A stretch of 64,000 bases of DNA from Torymus aiolomorphi. Lineage: Eukaryota > Arthropoda > Insecta > Hymenoptera > Torymidae. The notes below the pieces were generated by a model. The model was not told where the DNA came from. It saw only the letters and a program-made list of their open reading frames with translations, and searched no databases. Positions 44,816-56,932 of this stretch are shown piece by piece; positions within the stretch are counted from its first letter, which is position 1; every line of letters starts with the position of its first letter. The position numbers and the translations under genes are program-made. The stretch spans positions 97,322,442 through 97,386,441 of the forward strand of contig CM070874.1 in the NCBI GenBank assembly GCA_036365515.1, in the 5' to 3' direction.

Positions 44816-45581
44816 TGTCGAATTCTACAGGATTTTACCCAAAAATTAAAAATTAAAGCACACCTCCAACAACTGATTTTACTATTCTGTAGAAAAAATA
44901 ATAAACAAAAAGCGTGTCGAACCAAGGAAATCGGCATAGTGTTTTTCACGAAGCTACATTTAAGTTTTCTTATGGGAATTTAACATGGGAAAAATGGACG
45001 AAAAGTGGTCATTGATGATTAACCAATAGTAAGCAACTGAATCGGCAAAAATAAATTTCACAAAGAAGCGATTAAAGTAGAAGAAAAGAGCTTTAATTTG
45101 AGACTAGAATCGTTAAAATCGATCGATTTTGTGCAAAGCTACGTGAATTTGAAAATTGCGAAAAATGAACAAAAATGAGCGACTTTTCCCAAATCCATGT
45201 AATTCTTACAATTTTCGTCATTTTTCGTCATTGTTTGCAATTTTCAAATTCACGTAGCTTTGCACAAAATCGATCGATTTGAACGATTCTAGTCTCAAAT
45301 TAAAGCTCTTTTCTTCTACTTTAATTGCTTCTTAGTGAAATTTATTTTTGCCGATTCAGTTGCTTGCTATTGGTTAATCATCAATGACCACTTTTCGTCC
45401 ATTTTTCCCATGTTAAATTCCCATAAGAAAACTTAAATGTAGCTTCCTGAAAAACACTATGCCGATTTTCTTGGTTCGACACGCTTTTTGTGCATTATTT
45501 TTGCTACAGAATAGGAAAAATCAGTTGTTGGAGGTGTGCTTTAATTTTTAATTTTTGGGTAAAATCCTGTAGAATTCGACA
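44816..45581. mobile_element. Hairpin element, ~350-bp arms, TATA target duplication
   Basis: TGTCGAATTCTACAGGATTT at 44816 and its complement ending at 45581 open two long arms that pair almost to a centre near 45190. TATA flanks both sides (44812-44815 and 45582-45585). The right arm of the surrounding element has the unoccupied site, TTCTATATATACTAATCG near 47330-47347. No protein is encoded. Confidence 0.85.
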
Positions 45582-47951
45582 TATACTAATCGTGATTCTT
45601 GTGTAGAGTTTTACGCTCTAAAACTTTGGTTTGGGGCTTTTTTTGATATCTCGAGTCGTTCTCGAGATATTTGAGGAAAAGGCATTTTCAGAAGCTTTGA
45701 TCCGCGAATTTGAGTTGAGCTCCTATGCAGTGATTTCCGAGAAGTAGGTGATAGTCCTCATTTTCTGGACTATTGGTCGAATTTGGACCTTGACGAAAAA
45801 AGCTGTGGAGCGTATTACGATTGGACAGCGTCATTGGCACTTTTGAAATACCTAAGACCGTATTTTAGACGAATTTTAAGAGCGCGAGCTCTCCGAGTTG
45901 TGCTTGTGTGCGCTATTACAAACATCTTCCCCACCATTTTGGTGATTTAAACTATTATAGCCAGATTTCAAGCTAAAAACGTGACGTTATTAGCGGGGTT
46001 TCTACCTTATATCTAGCTAAAAATTAACGATATTCTCAAAATTACCTAATTTATAGGTAGAATATAGTTATGATTTCCACATTACCAGAGCTGTCAATAT
46101 TCTAAAAACGAATATACGTACTGTGAATAGTCAAAGAACGTATACCACAAAACATTTTTAAGACCTATACATGTAATATCTATTATCACTGATAATTGGT
46201 TTTATTATGTATCGTAATTATCTCTGGTAATTTGTTTTTAATTACATTATCTAACATATTTTTATTGGAGATTAATCCAATTGCAATAAGTAAAGAAAAA
46301 CTTTATTTAAACATGTTACTATTCGAACTCTTGTATATTTCGCGATGTTTTTATGGCGCTTCGGTCGCGCGACCGATTTTCATTTGTTTATTGATATTCT
46401 CCTCCACTGCGTACTGTGTTGTTTCTCTCATTTTTCTACGAGCAACTGTGAAGCAAGTTTTCTTTAAACAAAATGCAGGACGACAGAGGGTACAGGTACC
46501 ATAGGAAATTTCATAATAAAAAAACCTTGACAACGTAAGTGATTTTTTCTAATATATGTATGATATTGCTTAAATGTTTATTTTTCTAAAAGAATAGAAT
46601 GTATAGACCGGTATAGACCGCAAGAGAGGTTACGCGCGTAACGCGTTGTATGTAATACCGAGAGCAGAAACTGTTTGTTGTTTTTATTGTTAATCAGTTA
46701 ACAAAAAAAATTTTTCAATATATCATGTAGACGTAATATAGAAAAACTAGCATGTTCCAGTGCTTCTGGCAAAACGTGCTCTGTCGATTTCGCTCATACA
46801 TATAGCGTGTCTGTCAGAAACAAACAAAATACATATTTCGATAGATTCCTGTCCTTTGTAATAGTGTTCTTACATAAGTATTCCACTTTTTCGTTAATTT
46901 ATACTTAAAGACATTAAGTGGAACTCTATTTTCAAACTTGCAAAAAAAAAGAACTTCATCATTTTAGCGCACTGAAGCACAACGCGGTGAGCTCGCGCGG
47001 CTTATCTCACTCATTATACCGTCTTTGAACTTTATTCCTTAAAATTCGTCTAAAATACGGTCTTAGGTATTTCAAAAGTGCCAATAACGCTGTCCAATCA
47101 TAATACACTCTACAGCTTTTTTCGTGAAGGTCCAAATTCGACCAATAGTACAGAAAATGAGGACTAACATCTACTTCTCGGAAATCACTGCAAAGGGGCT
47201 CAACTCAAATTCGCGAATCAAAGCTTCTGAAAATGCCTTTTCCCCAAATATCTCGAGAACGACGCGAGATATCAAAAAAAGCCCCAAACCAAAGTTTTAG
47301 AGCGTAAAACTCTACACAAGAATCACGATTAGTATATATAGAAGTAAGCCAAATTGGGAAAATTAAATGAAGGAAGGAGTAGGCATGTTTTACGCGTGCT
47401 CCTGTGGGCCCGCACCACACCATCACTGTTCCTCTCGCCTCGCTCGGCGATGCGAGCAAACTCAGCGGCAAACTCGGCCTCGCTCGGCTCATGCTTATAC
47501 TGACGACTCAGCGCGGTGTGAAAGAAAATTCGTAAAAGCTGGCTCTGAGCGGTGACTTTCGGATAACTTTGGAAGGCTTGAGCGCAATTTCAAAAGCATG
47601 TTGTTATAAATTCATTTATTTAAACAAAAGTGCATTTTAAAGAAAAAAAAAATAGTTTTTTATTCGGAGAATATTTTGAATTCGGAGAATATCTTGAATG
47701 TAGAACATCAGTATTAATAAATATCAGTATTAACTATAATACAGACGAGTATAAATGAAAACAAATTATTGACTAAATTTATTTTTGTCTATTAATAAAA
47801 AAGTTCTTTTTTTGATTCACCGCAAGATAAAATGCTTTCTGTAGAATGACAGATCAACAGGGACATCAATTTAACTCTGCCAAATTAAAAATAATGTGAA
47901 ATCATTAGAAATTGGTTTGGTCAACATCAAGAACTTTATTCATATATACTA

Positions 47952-48215
47952 ACAAGGGGAGCACCAGGGATGCGGGTCCTGGATTTGGCTCAAACTATAG
48001 GAGGAACTTCTTTATGACAAATAAAAAGACACGTATCTCAGGGTTTTTCTGAATGTGCCTTTTTTCCGAGACCCAACCTATTTTATGTCAAAAATGAACA
48101 ATTTTTTATAAAAATGTGGTCTCTTTCTTTGGTTATAGCTTCTTGAATATTTCAGTCATATAAATGGGCCAGAGAGCTTATAAAAGAAGGCAAAAAAATC
48201 TTTAAGGCCATGTGA
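47952..48215 (+). mobile_element. Single-ended copy of the ACAAGG element family
   Basis: ACAAGGGGAGCACCAGGGAT, then TGCGGGTCCTGGATTTGGCT, runs parallel to the left arm of 49277-49901 for about 260 bp and then diverges. No right end was found. Confidence 0.65.
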
Positions 48216-48259
48216 ACCTCAAAATCAACCCAACTTCATTATTTAATTACTAAACATTC

Positions 48260-48600
48260 GAACGTTTATTTGGAAAAACAATTCTGTCAGGCGCTCCGTG
48301 TATGTAAATACTATGCTCAGATTTTTTTTTGTGCGATTCTATCAGCATTTCCATGAGATACGCTCTTTTTAAAACTGGCAAAATTCGAAGTATTACAGAT
48401 CCCTACTTATCGGCATTGCGGCTTTTATTTAATTAAATAAATTCTGAGTAGATTTTTTGAAAAACAGCTCTGTCAGGCGCTCCGTATATGTAAATACTAT
48501 ACTCAATTTTTTTTTTTAGTAATTCTATTATTGTTTGCAAAAGATATACATGTTCTAAAATTTGTCGGTAAGTACACATTATCTTAAGCTGTAGTTACTA
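48260..48600 (+). repeat. ~187-bp tandem duplication
   Basis: GGAAAAACAATTCTGTCAGG (about 48271) and GAAAAACAGCTCTGTCAGGC (about 48460) start similar units, each followed by GCTCCGTRTATGTAAATACTA. Confidence 0.7.
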
Positions 48601-48737
48601 TTTTTGTCAGCCTAGTTACTTTTAATTAGTAGTCTGTGAAAAATACGGGAAAATTTCACAGTAAGAAAAAAAATATTATTGAATTATTGAATATATGGTC
48701 TTGGCACTGAATTCGTTAATTTTTGTATTTATTGCAG

Positions 48738-48968
48738 TCATTATGAATGTATTAAAAAAAGAAAAGGATGCCCTGGATCTGGCAAAGAAGTTTTTGATAA
48801 TGAAGCAAATCAATTCAAATTTATATTGATAACAGAACACAACAACGAGGTCTGTCAAGCAAATATAAATTTAAACGGTGTTTCAAATTTTAAAAAAGAG
48901 TTCAACGCTGCTGCAATTACACCGGGCAGTATTAACATGCGCCGGATTTATACAGAATTGTGTAAAAA
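48738..48968 (+). pseudogene. FLYWCH-type zinc-finger exon (MULE-associated)
   Basis: A clean exon sits between TTTATTGCAG and GTAAGT. Its frame gives HYECIKKRKGCPGSGKEVFD, then FILITEHNNEVCQANINLNG, then FKKEFNAAAITPGSIN. Cys (in YEC), a second Cys (in GCP) and the H-N-N replacing H-x-H follow the C-terminal half of FLYWCH fingers, often found N-terminal to MULE transposases. The last expected His is Asn, and no adjoining exons were recognised. I treat it as a remnant, though a splice-intact single exon could also belong to an active gene elsewhere. Confidence 0.5.
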
Positions 48969-49276
48969 GTAAGTTTTATCTTTTTTTCTAAACGCTTTAC
49001 TTTAGTGTATGTGTGAAGGTTACAAAGGATACAAAATTTAATACTATTAAAAAACGTAACCCTAGCGATGCAGGGTAGTCGAGTTTCACGTTGAAGAGAG
49101 TATCTAATCCCTAGACACGGACAGAACATAACTAGCTTAACAGGCAAGGAAAGCGAGTACATCGAAGAGTAAATTTACATAGACGCGGGAAGACCAGAAA
49201 TAGTTTAATAACATAACTCCAAATAGATAGAAAATTCAGGTTCCACGCAGAAGCTACAACTAAATGTTAGTTACTT

Positions 49277-49901
49277 ACAAGGAGATGATCAGGGGTGCGG
49301 ATCCTGGATTTGGCTAAAACTGCAGGAGCTACTTCTTTATGACAAATAATGAGACACATATCTCGGGGTTTTTGTGAATGGGCCTTTTTCCAAGCCTCAA
49401 GCTATTTTATGTCTAAAATGAACAATTTTCGATAAAAATGGGGTTTCTTTCTTTAGTAATAACTTTTTGAATATTTCGGTCATATAAATGGGCTAAAAAG
49501 TTTATAAAAGAAGGCAAAAAAAACTTTAATTTAATAAAAAGATAGCTTAAAATGCCACCCGTTAAATGCTTGAAAAAAATGAGAAATTTTTAGTGATTTT
49601 CTTAGTCTATTTTTAATAGCCTATAACTTTTTTAAAAATCGACATTTTTTAATGAAATACAGCTTAAATTAAACCTTTTCTTGCCTTCTTTTATAAACTT
49701 TTTAGCCCATTTATATGACCGAAATATTCAAAAACGAATTTTTATCGAAAATTGTTCATTTTAGACATAAAATAGGTTGAGTCTCGGAAAAAAGGCCCAT
49801 TCAGAAAAACCCCGAGACACGTGTCTCATTATATGTCAAAAATAAGTACCTCCTACAGTTTTAGCGACAGCCAGGACCCGCACCCCTGATCATCTCCTTG
49901 T
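49277..49901. mobile_element. TIR element with ACAAGGAGATGATCAGGGG ends
   Basis: The left arm from 49277 and the right arm ending 49901 pair over ~230 bp, including AACAATTTTCGATAAAAAT and TTTATAAAAGAAGGCAA. The arms contain GAGACACRTRTCTC, a near-palindrome also present in the 19959-20541 element. No coding sequence. Confidence 0.75.
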
Positions 49902-50086
49902 TAGTCATTTAATAAAATCCCGAAGAAAATCCCAAAAAGGCGAGGGATTTACGTAGAAGATGGCAGGTGATATCAATAGTCTAATTAAGGCGATGTGGAG
50001 TTGAAGTGAAAATTTCTACGTTACCGACAGGTCGGTAATAATCTACTAAAACAGTAATAAAAAAAATCATGGCAATTTGTTCGGAA

Positions 50087-50283
50087 AAAGAAGGTTGTCC
50101 CGCCCTCGATAATGCTATCAAGATTATTATATCAAATTTATAGTTCGTATCTCACAAGTCTGTATGACTTATACTTGTTTAAAAATTTCAAACGAGTCTA
50201 CAGGTTAGAATATCCATCGGATTTATCTAAAATTTGATGAGGATAATCTTAAACAGATATCTGAGGGCCGGACAACCTTCTTT
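50087..50283. mobile_element. ~195-bp MITE with GAAGGTTGTCC ends
   Basis: AAAGAAGGTTGTCCCGCCCT at 50087 pairs with the complement of the right end (AAAGAAGGTTGTCCGGCCCT). Inner sequence is only partly complementary. Target duplication unclear. Confidence 0.65.
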
Positions 50284-50343
50284 AATCGAAATTCAACAAA
50301 AAGTATAATTTGATATTTTAATATTAATATATCCAAGGCATTA

Positions 50344-50425
50344 TGCTTAAAGGTTGGTGAGACTGTTTTACAGTCAGCGCAGAGTGCTGAGTGATTGAGC
50401 TACAAAATAAGGGCTGCCAACCTTT
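50344..50425 (-). other. Weak tRNA-like sequence
   Basis: On the minus strand GGTTGGCAGCC, TAGCTCAATCACTCAGCAC and GACTGTAAAACAGTC run in the order of acceptor, A-box region and anticodon stem-loop, and the ends (GGTTGG/CCAACC) can pair. No B box or T arm is present, so at most it is the 5' part of a tRNA-derived SINE. Confidence 0.25.
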
Positions 50426-50639
50426 GTTTCACCTTTCATATTTATTATTTACTATTTGAACGTTTTCCGAAGTGACCATAGATGGCGCTATCAGTAGATT
50501 TTGTGGATGTAGGAGTGAATTTTACCGATGGTGACCCCCACCTCGAGCCGCATTTCCCATTGTTCGGGCTAAATTTACTTCGTAATATTGAAAATTAATT
50601 TGCTAACAAATAATATAATAATAATAATAATAATATTAA

Positions 50640-52657
50640 GGGGGTCTTACACCTAAAAATGTTCAAAAAATCAAAATTATTTTTATTGAATTTTTTAATT
50701 AAATATGTTATTCTGAACCTAAAAAAATTGGTTTGGATTAGAAAATCAAAAAATTTACTTGATATTCCTTAGAAGGCTTGTTATTGTAAAAATAACGAAA
50801 AATTGGTTTTCGTTTTTTTTGTATTATTTTTTCATTTCTAGACTACCGATAGAAAAATATTTACCACAATGTTTTTTAAAACATCAAATAATATTATCTA
50901 AGTTATATGAGAAAGACGATAAGTAGAACGTAATGAAATTTATTTTCAGAATTTCATAAATGTAAAATAAAGTATTCTGTTGAATTTGAAATGAAAACGT
51001 ATTGTGACAACTTAGTTCTCGTAAAGTGACTGTTAATGGTAGAGAGTGTAATGAACATACCATGTGAATACACTCTTTTGTATTTATACTCCATGCTCCT
51101 ATAGATATGTATACAAACATGTCTGCTGGCTGACAATACAGTGCACTGCAGCATCACAACAATATAAATAACTAACAGCTTATGCTGGAAGGATATACAT
51201 ATCAATGTTCTTTCAAAAGTTTATTATACAGTTTTTTGCTTTATTATACAGCTTTTTTCATTCTTTTCATAATTTGTATTAAGTACAATTGTAAGTGAAA
51301 AATCTGATTGTACGTGTGGGTGTAATTTGAAAAGTTATTATAAGTGATTTAAGTAAGATTGCAGTGGCAGTTTTGTTGAAATTTGGCTAAATTACAAAAC
51401 AAAAATAAAAGTATCTACAATTCAAGACAATATTATGTGAAAATCAAACACATATTCTGACAAGATTTTACTTAATGTAGTACAAGAGCAGTTACAAAAT
51501 AAAGTGTTTATTAGAAAGATAAAATTGAATTCATTGAGTTTATCTTGCTCCAAGAAAACCATATTTGATTCCAAGGAGTTGGATGTTGTAATAAGTGTCT
51601 AAATCGACTTAAACATTTAAGTGGCAAGTTTGCTTACAACATATACAAGAGGTGTAGAATAAACAATTAAATGCAAGATAGTTATTGTGTAGAATACATA
51701 AATATATATGCTCAAGTGGTCAATGCGAAAGTGGTTCAGCGGCTTCTACATACTTTTGACCATGAAAGTGATCTTTTCAAGATTCAATTGTGATATTATA
51801 TTCCATAACATCTGCTACATATTCTTTTTAATTCTGAGCATTATAACTAATAATATAAGAAAGTACAATGTCTGTAAAAGTTATTTAACATTAGATGGTT
51901 TAGAAATAAAAACATGAAGAACAGATTGTTAGAATTAAATGACTTGAATCGAAGGAATATCATTCGGATAAGAGTAGACGACTAATACATGTAAGATGCT
52001 AGGTTTCTAATATGACAATTTCTTGTGGAGAAACTGATCTCAGATGTAGGAAAGTGAGTTTTTAAAAGAAGAACAAATGAGGGACCTAATGATTGAAGAG
52101 AAAGAGAAGTTTTATGATACTTTTCTTTACAGGCTTATTTCTCAAAATGTCATTTTTGAAAGTTTGGCGTAACTTTTTATGAAAACTATTGCATCAATTT
52201 TAATGGGAGAGGGACCAAATTACTTTAAATTCATCCAGTTATGGCGGAACGAGTTGAAAATATAAGATTTTTGGAAAAAACTATTTTAGAAATGCTATAA
52301 ACCACAAAAAACATGAAAATTCATAAAATTCATGAATAAAAAGTAGTTTTCAAAAAAAAAATATTCTTGTCCAAAAATCTTATATTTCCAACTCGTTCCG
52401 CCATAACTGGATGGATTTTAAGTAATTTGGTCCCTCTCCCATTAAAATTGATGCAGTAGTTTTCATAAAAAGTTACGCCAAAGTAAAAAAATTGGAAATG
52501 CTATCTCTGAATAAAATTGGTCTACAGATTATGTCTTGGGCTATTTTATCAGAAATTGTGCATATTTTTTGGATATATATTGTATGTGGTTTAAACAACA
52601 TTTTTCTTTCTCTTTTAGCAATTTTTAGGCTGGAAAGCCACTAGGTGTAAGACCCCC
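50640..52657. mobile_element. TTAA-flanked non-autonomous element, 2.0 kb
   Basis: GGGGGTCTTACACCTA at 50640 and TAGGTGTAAGACCCCC ending at 52657 form the terminal repeat, with TTAA on both sides (50636-50639 and 52658-52661), as expected for piggyBac-type insertion. A hairpin with ~135-bp arms lies near the right end (52163-52300 and 52355-52490; TATGGCGGAACGAGTTG is in one arm). Open frames of 69-83 codons inside match nothing I recognise. Confidence 0.75.
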
Positions 52658-52666
52658 TTAATTTAA

Positions 52667-53762
<1,096 letters not shown>

Positions 53763-54012
53763 GAAATACGATATTAACATAAAAAGAAACTAAAAATTGA
53801 TCAATTACATTGCATGTCAATGCGTCAAAGAATGAATTATCAAGTATTTTAATACATTAAGTGATGGTTCATTATTCTGAGAAATCACCACGCAAACATA
53901 TTACCAAACTATATAGACTGTATCTTATTTTCATAGATAACTTTAATTGTTTGTAGTTTAAGTTAGTTGTTTTGATATGAGTTGAAGATGTGATGGTGTG
54001 AATCTCAATCAT

Positions 54013-54345
54013 TTAGGCTCCTGTATTTGCTGGAGAGAGGAAACCAAGTCATGATAAAACCTAAAAAACAAAGAAAATAATATTTATTCTATCAGGATTC
54101 AAATTTCAAAATTCTTTTATATCACTCTAACCTAAAAACTGGAACTTTAACATGACTTTTAAGCTCTCGTGGTATAAAATACTGTATGAAACTCCTGTGT
54201 AAGGTTATTTTTACCACATTTGACTTTTCTCACTTGCTTCGCTCGTGCAAAAAATGTCTCATGCGGTAAATCACCTTCCACACCAGTCACAATGTACTCT
54301 TACATTTTGTACAAAAATATATAATTAATATTTGGTATTACAAAT
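54013..54345 (-). pseudogene. TM9SF intron with partial exon edge, copy 1
   Basis: The minus strand ends an intron with CTTTGTTTTTTAG, after which CTTGGTTTCCTCTCTCCAGC encodes LGFLSPANTGA before an in-frame TAA (the final codon of the A-C-L-G-F-L-S-P-A-N-R-G-A block of TM9SF proteins is followed by a stop here). The intron part, including ACCGCATGAGACATTTTTTG, is repeated at 54616-54895 and 56933-57230. Confidence 0.5.
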
Positions 54346-54413
54346 AAGTATGATACAACTCGAGATTTTACATAGTCAACATCATTGAAAGATTCGAATT
54401 GAACAATTTAATT

Positions 54414-54895
54414 CTACAAACCTAGGGTAAGAAGAGTCATGAAGAATACTTGGATACCAGATTCCAAAAGCACCGGTAGTAATATTCCTTTTCTTGGAGA
54501 CCCAAAAAACATTCGATTTCCAATTATTCCAACCAAAACTTTTATAAAAATTATAGCTGAAGTGTAACCTTCTGTTGACACCAATACAACCATACGAGAC
54601 CATAGCACACGACATTGAGGCTCCTGTATTTCCTGGAGAGAGAAAACCAAGACATGCAAAAGCTAAAAAACAAAGAAAATAATATTTATTCTATCAGGAT
54701 TCGAATTTAAAAATTCTTTTATACCACTCTAACCTAAAAAATGCAACTTTCACATGACTTTTAAGCTCTTGTGGTATAAAAGACTGTATGAAAGTCATGT
54801 GTAAGGTTATTTTTACCTCATTCTACTTTTCTCACTAGCTTCGCTCATGGAAAAAATGTCTTATGCCGTAAATCACCTTCCACACCTAGGTAAGA
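54414..54895 (-). pseudogene. TM9SF (nonaspanin/EMP70) exon pieces, permuted, copy 2
   Basis: From about 54660 the minus strand reads FACLGFLSPGNTGASMSCAM, then VSYGCIG, a frame-disturbed stretch, and NFYKSFGWNNWKSNVFW. These match the TM9SF order A-C-L-G-F-L-S-P-A-N-R-G and R-F-Y-K-S-F-G-G-x-x-W-K-x-N-V. Fused directly behind, in another frame, is GSPRKGILLPVLLESGIQVF, which in real TM9SF proteins lies upstream of ACLGFLSP. The order is therefore permuted, as after tandem duplication with deletion. Intron-like sequence adjoins (54670-54895). TM9SF proteins are multi-pass Golgi/endosomal membrane proteins. This copy cannot encode one. Confidence 0.65.
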
Positions 54896-54990
54896 AGAGT
54901 CATGAAGAATACTTGGATACCAGATCCCAAAAGAACCGGTTATAGCAACATTCCTTTTCTTGCGAACTTTCTTGGATGGCTGCAAAATTT
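54896..54990 (-). pseudogene. TM9SF exon fragment, copy 3
   Basis: The minus strand contains CGCAAGAAAAGGAATGTTGC and GGGATCTGGTATCCAAGTAT, i.e. the R-K-G-M-L-L and G-S-G-x-Q-V-F-F-M-T-L block. There is an insertion in the middle, and it ends CTTACCTAG before an intron-like GTGTGG. Confidence 0.55.
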
Positions 54991-55127
54991 TTATCACAAA
55001 ATTGCAATCAATACGAAAATTTCATTTTAAGCTATTTTAATAAAATATGAAAATTCAAAATTTTTAGAAAAATTTGATTATAGTTGCTAAAAATTTTTTA
55101 CATCATTCGTTGATCCTCTCGAAGAGA

Positions 55128-55434
55128 AAGCTTTTTTATTATTAAATATCTTCTCATTAATTAACTTTATTTATTATAAGGTTTACACTTTTGTACTTTT
55201 ATGAATTGTATTTTATCAAAAGTAAGATTATGATCCCATGGCGTTCCAAAAAATTAGATTCACGAAAGAATCTCTCTCTCGCACTCACGGACTTAAATGG
55301 TTCCGTCTAATTTTTCGGTACGCCATGGGATCATAATTTTACTTTTGATAAAATACAATTCATAAAAGTACAAAAGTGTAAACCTTATAATAAATAAAGT
55401 TAATTAATGAGAAGATATTTAATAATAAAAAAGG
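55128..55434. repeat. Foldback hairpin, ~130-bp arms
   Basis: TTTTTTATTATTAAATATCT at 55133 pairs with the complement ending at 55430. The arms include ACTTTTGTACTTTTATGAAT and TATGATCCCATGGCGT. The loop holds CGAAAGAATCTCTCTCTCGC. No coding sequence. Confidence 0.85.
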
Positions 55435-55809
55435 CCGAAAAACCATATGTGATTTTCGTAATAGTTATAATTTACAAAAATATAACTAATTATTGTCGCA
55501 GACAAAACAATTCGGATATTTTTTTTAACGCGATACCGTATACCGAAAAAGGTAGTTCGTTTATTATCCACAAAGAAAAATGATAGTAATACTAATTATT
55601 AATCAATGAACACTAGGAGGCAGACTTTTCGTATACAAAATTGAAAACAAGATTAACTCTAAGAAATGATTTCTCATTGAGTTACATATCGATGTAGGAT
55701 ATCACCTGGTTAATCGTATTTCTTACTATAGCGAATTACTATAGCGATTACTATCTTTTTTCTTCGTGTAACAGATTAATGTTTCGTCGGCTACATGCAA
55801 GATACTGAC
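55435..55809. other. Interval without recognised feature
   Basis: AT-rich sequence with no supported exon. It separates the hairpin from the next exon. Confidence 0.4.
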
Positions 55810-55981
55810 CTAGAGACTACGGACGGCGTGTCTCTCGTCACTGATGAGTCGGGACTGTGGGCTTGTAACATCTTGGACGGCGTCGCTGGGTAACTACCAC
55901 CAGGGCCGCCCTGACTGCCGGGGCCCACGCCGATGACTGATGAATGCGAGGGTGTTTGACCGCCCATCGGTCTGCTCCAGC
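55810..55981 (-). CDS. Isolated exon, Gly/Ser/Pro-rich, unidentified
   Basis: Bounded by acceptor ACGTGCCAG and donor AG|GTCAGT. Its frame gives GWSRPMGGQTPSHSSVIGVG, then PGSQGGPGGSYPATPSKMLQ, then AHSPDSSVTRDTPSVVSR. GC-richer and with varied codons, it looks like a real exon of a low-complexity, perhaps nuclear, protein. It does not fit STAT or TM9SF, whose broken exons flank it on the same strand. It could belong to a surviving gene or be another captured fragment. Confidence 0.45.
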
Positions 55982-56073
55982 CTGGCACGTATTAAGATGA
56001 GAGGCTTAACACAGGTCGCCAGTGTTTCCTCTGCCTGCTTCTTTCTAACAAAGCCCAAAATGTATCCGTCATT

Positions 56074-56896
56074 CTAGGGTCCCCGTAAATGTTCCTTTGT
56101 AAGCTTCATGACGGCGTAAAACGATTCCCAAAATGTGAAATTTCTTTCGTGTAGAGTCTCTTTGTAGAACTGTAACCAACTTAGCATTAAGTTTGACAAA
56201 TCCTGGCAACCTGGAGGACCACCTCTGAACGCTTTTTCTCCTAAAAATCGTAGATTATCGTCCGTCAGTGCCCTTTCCGTTACGATTTTAAACTTCATGT
56301 TTAGTGCTTCCGCGACTTTAGGCCAAGGAACTTTTTCAGGCACTACAAATGGATCACGAATGAGTGTTGCAAAAGCGTTATCCCACGTGACTGTTGCCCA
56401 TGCATGTGATTCTTGGTTACAGTGAACTATGACTACAACCGGCAAACTCATTGACCAGACCTGAATCATGATGAAGAATTGAATTTTCAATATAAAATTA
56501 TTCTAAATGGCTTATTTAAAAAGTTTAACAAACCTGGAATACAAGTTCCCCTCCTCCTACACTGAATTGGGATTGAAATAGAAGAGCAAACTTCTCATCC
56601 ATAACTGACTCAGTACCCTTCTTTTCAGCTCTTTTGATTTTTTTCAGTTTCATATTCCGGAAGCTAACTGAAAATTGATGGTAATCAATGTTTGCTTGAT
56701 GGTAATCCATTGTACCCGAGATATTTATTATTTCACCACTAACTTCACCTTTATTGACATTAACTTTCTTACTCCTGATTATTACATTAGCTTGTGCTTC
56801 ACTGATAATGCTGACCTTTACTTGTTGTGGTGTAATATGTACACCCAATTTCTTGCCAACTAATAATGTGACTTGTGCTTTACTACTTGTTACCAG
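56074..56896 (-). pseudogene. STAT transcription factor, two exons (DNA-binding and linker region), truncated
   Basis: Exon 56896-56534 reads VTLLVGKKLGVHITPQQVKV, SIISEAQANVIIRSK, SGEIINISGTMDYHQ, FSVSFRNMKLKKIKRAEKKG, then TESVMDEKFALLFQSQFSVG. Exon 56460-56074 joins in phase 0 with VWSMSLPVVVIVHCNQESHA, WATVTWDNAFA, VPEKVPWPKVAEALNMKF and FTFWESFYAVMKLTKEHLRG. These are the STAT DNA-binding domain and linker in correct order, of the STAT5/insect Stat92E kind. After RGP the expected conserved Trp (TGG) is TAG, and no SH2, coiled-coil or N-terminal exons are seen. A small DYHQ duplication occurs in exon 1. It is a captured or decayed fragment, though the open frame is otherwise undamaged. 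Confidence 0.8.
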
Positions 56897-56932
56897 CTAT
56901 AATACAAAACCAAAGCACACATCATCATTCAG

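Larger units (their letters stand above)
44053..47817. mobile_element. Composite TIR element with long inverted arms, ~3.8 kb
   Basis: The arms 44053-45900 and 47030-47817 are inverted copies once two insertions in the left arm (44284-44448 and 44816-45581) are removed. They share the GAACTTTTTTAT end, the CTCGTCTGTATTATAG block, a CpG-rich block (CCGAGCGAGGCCGAGTTTGC) and a block around TTTCAAAAGTGCCAAT. The middle, about 45900-47030, is unique and has no recognised gene (an open frame at 46196-46504 is hydrophobic but unassigned). Confidence 0.65.

Noticed and set aside
46196..46504. Hydrophobic 102-codon frame as a membrane protein
   Set aside because: AT-rich DNA readily gives Leu/Ile/Phe-rich frames. 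No repeat in related copies or domain to support it.
50344..50425. Complete tRNA gene on the minus strand
   Set aside because: No B box or T arm. Only the 5' half pattern is present.
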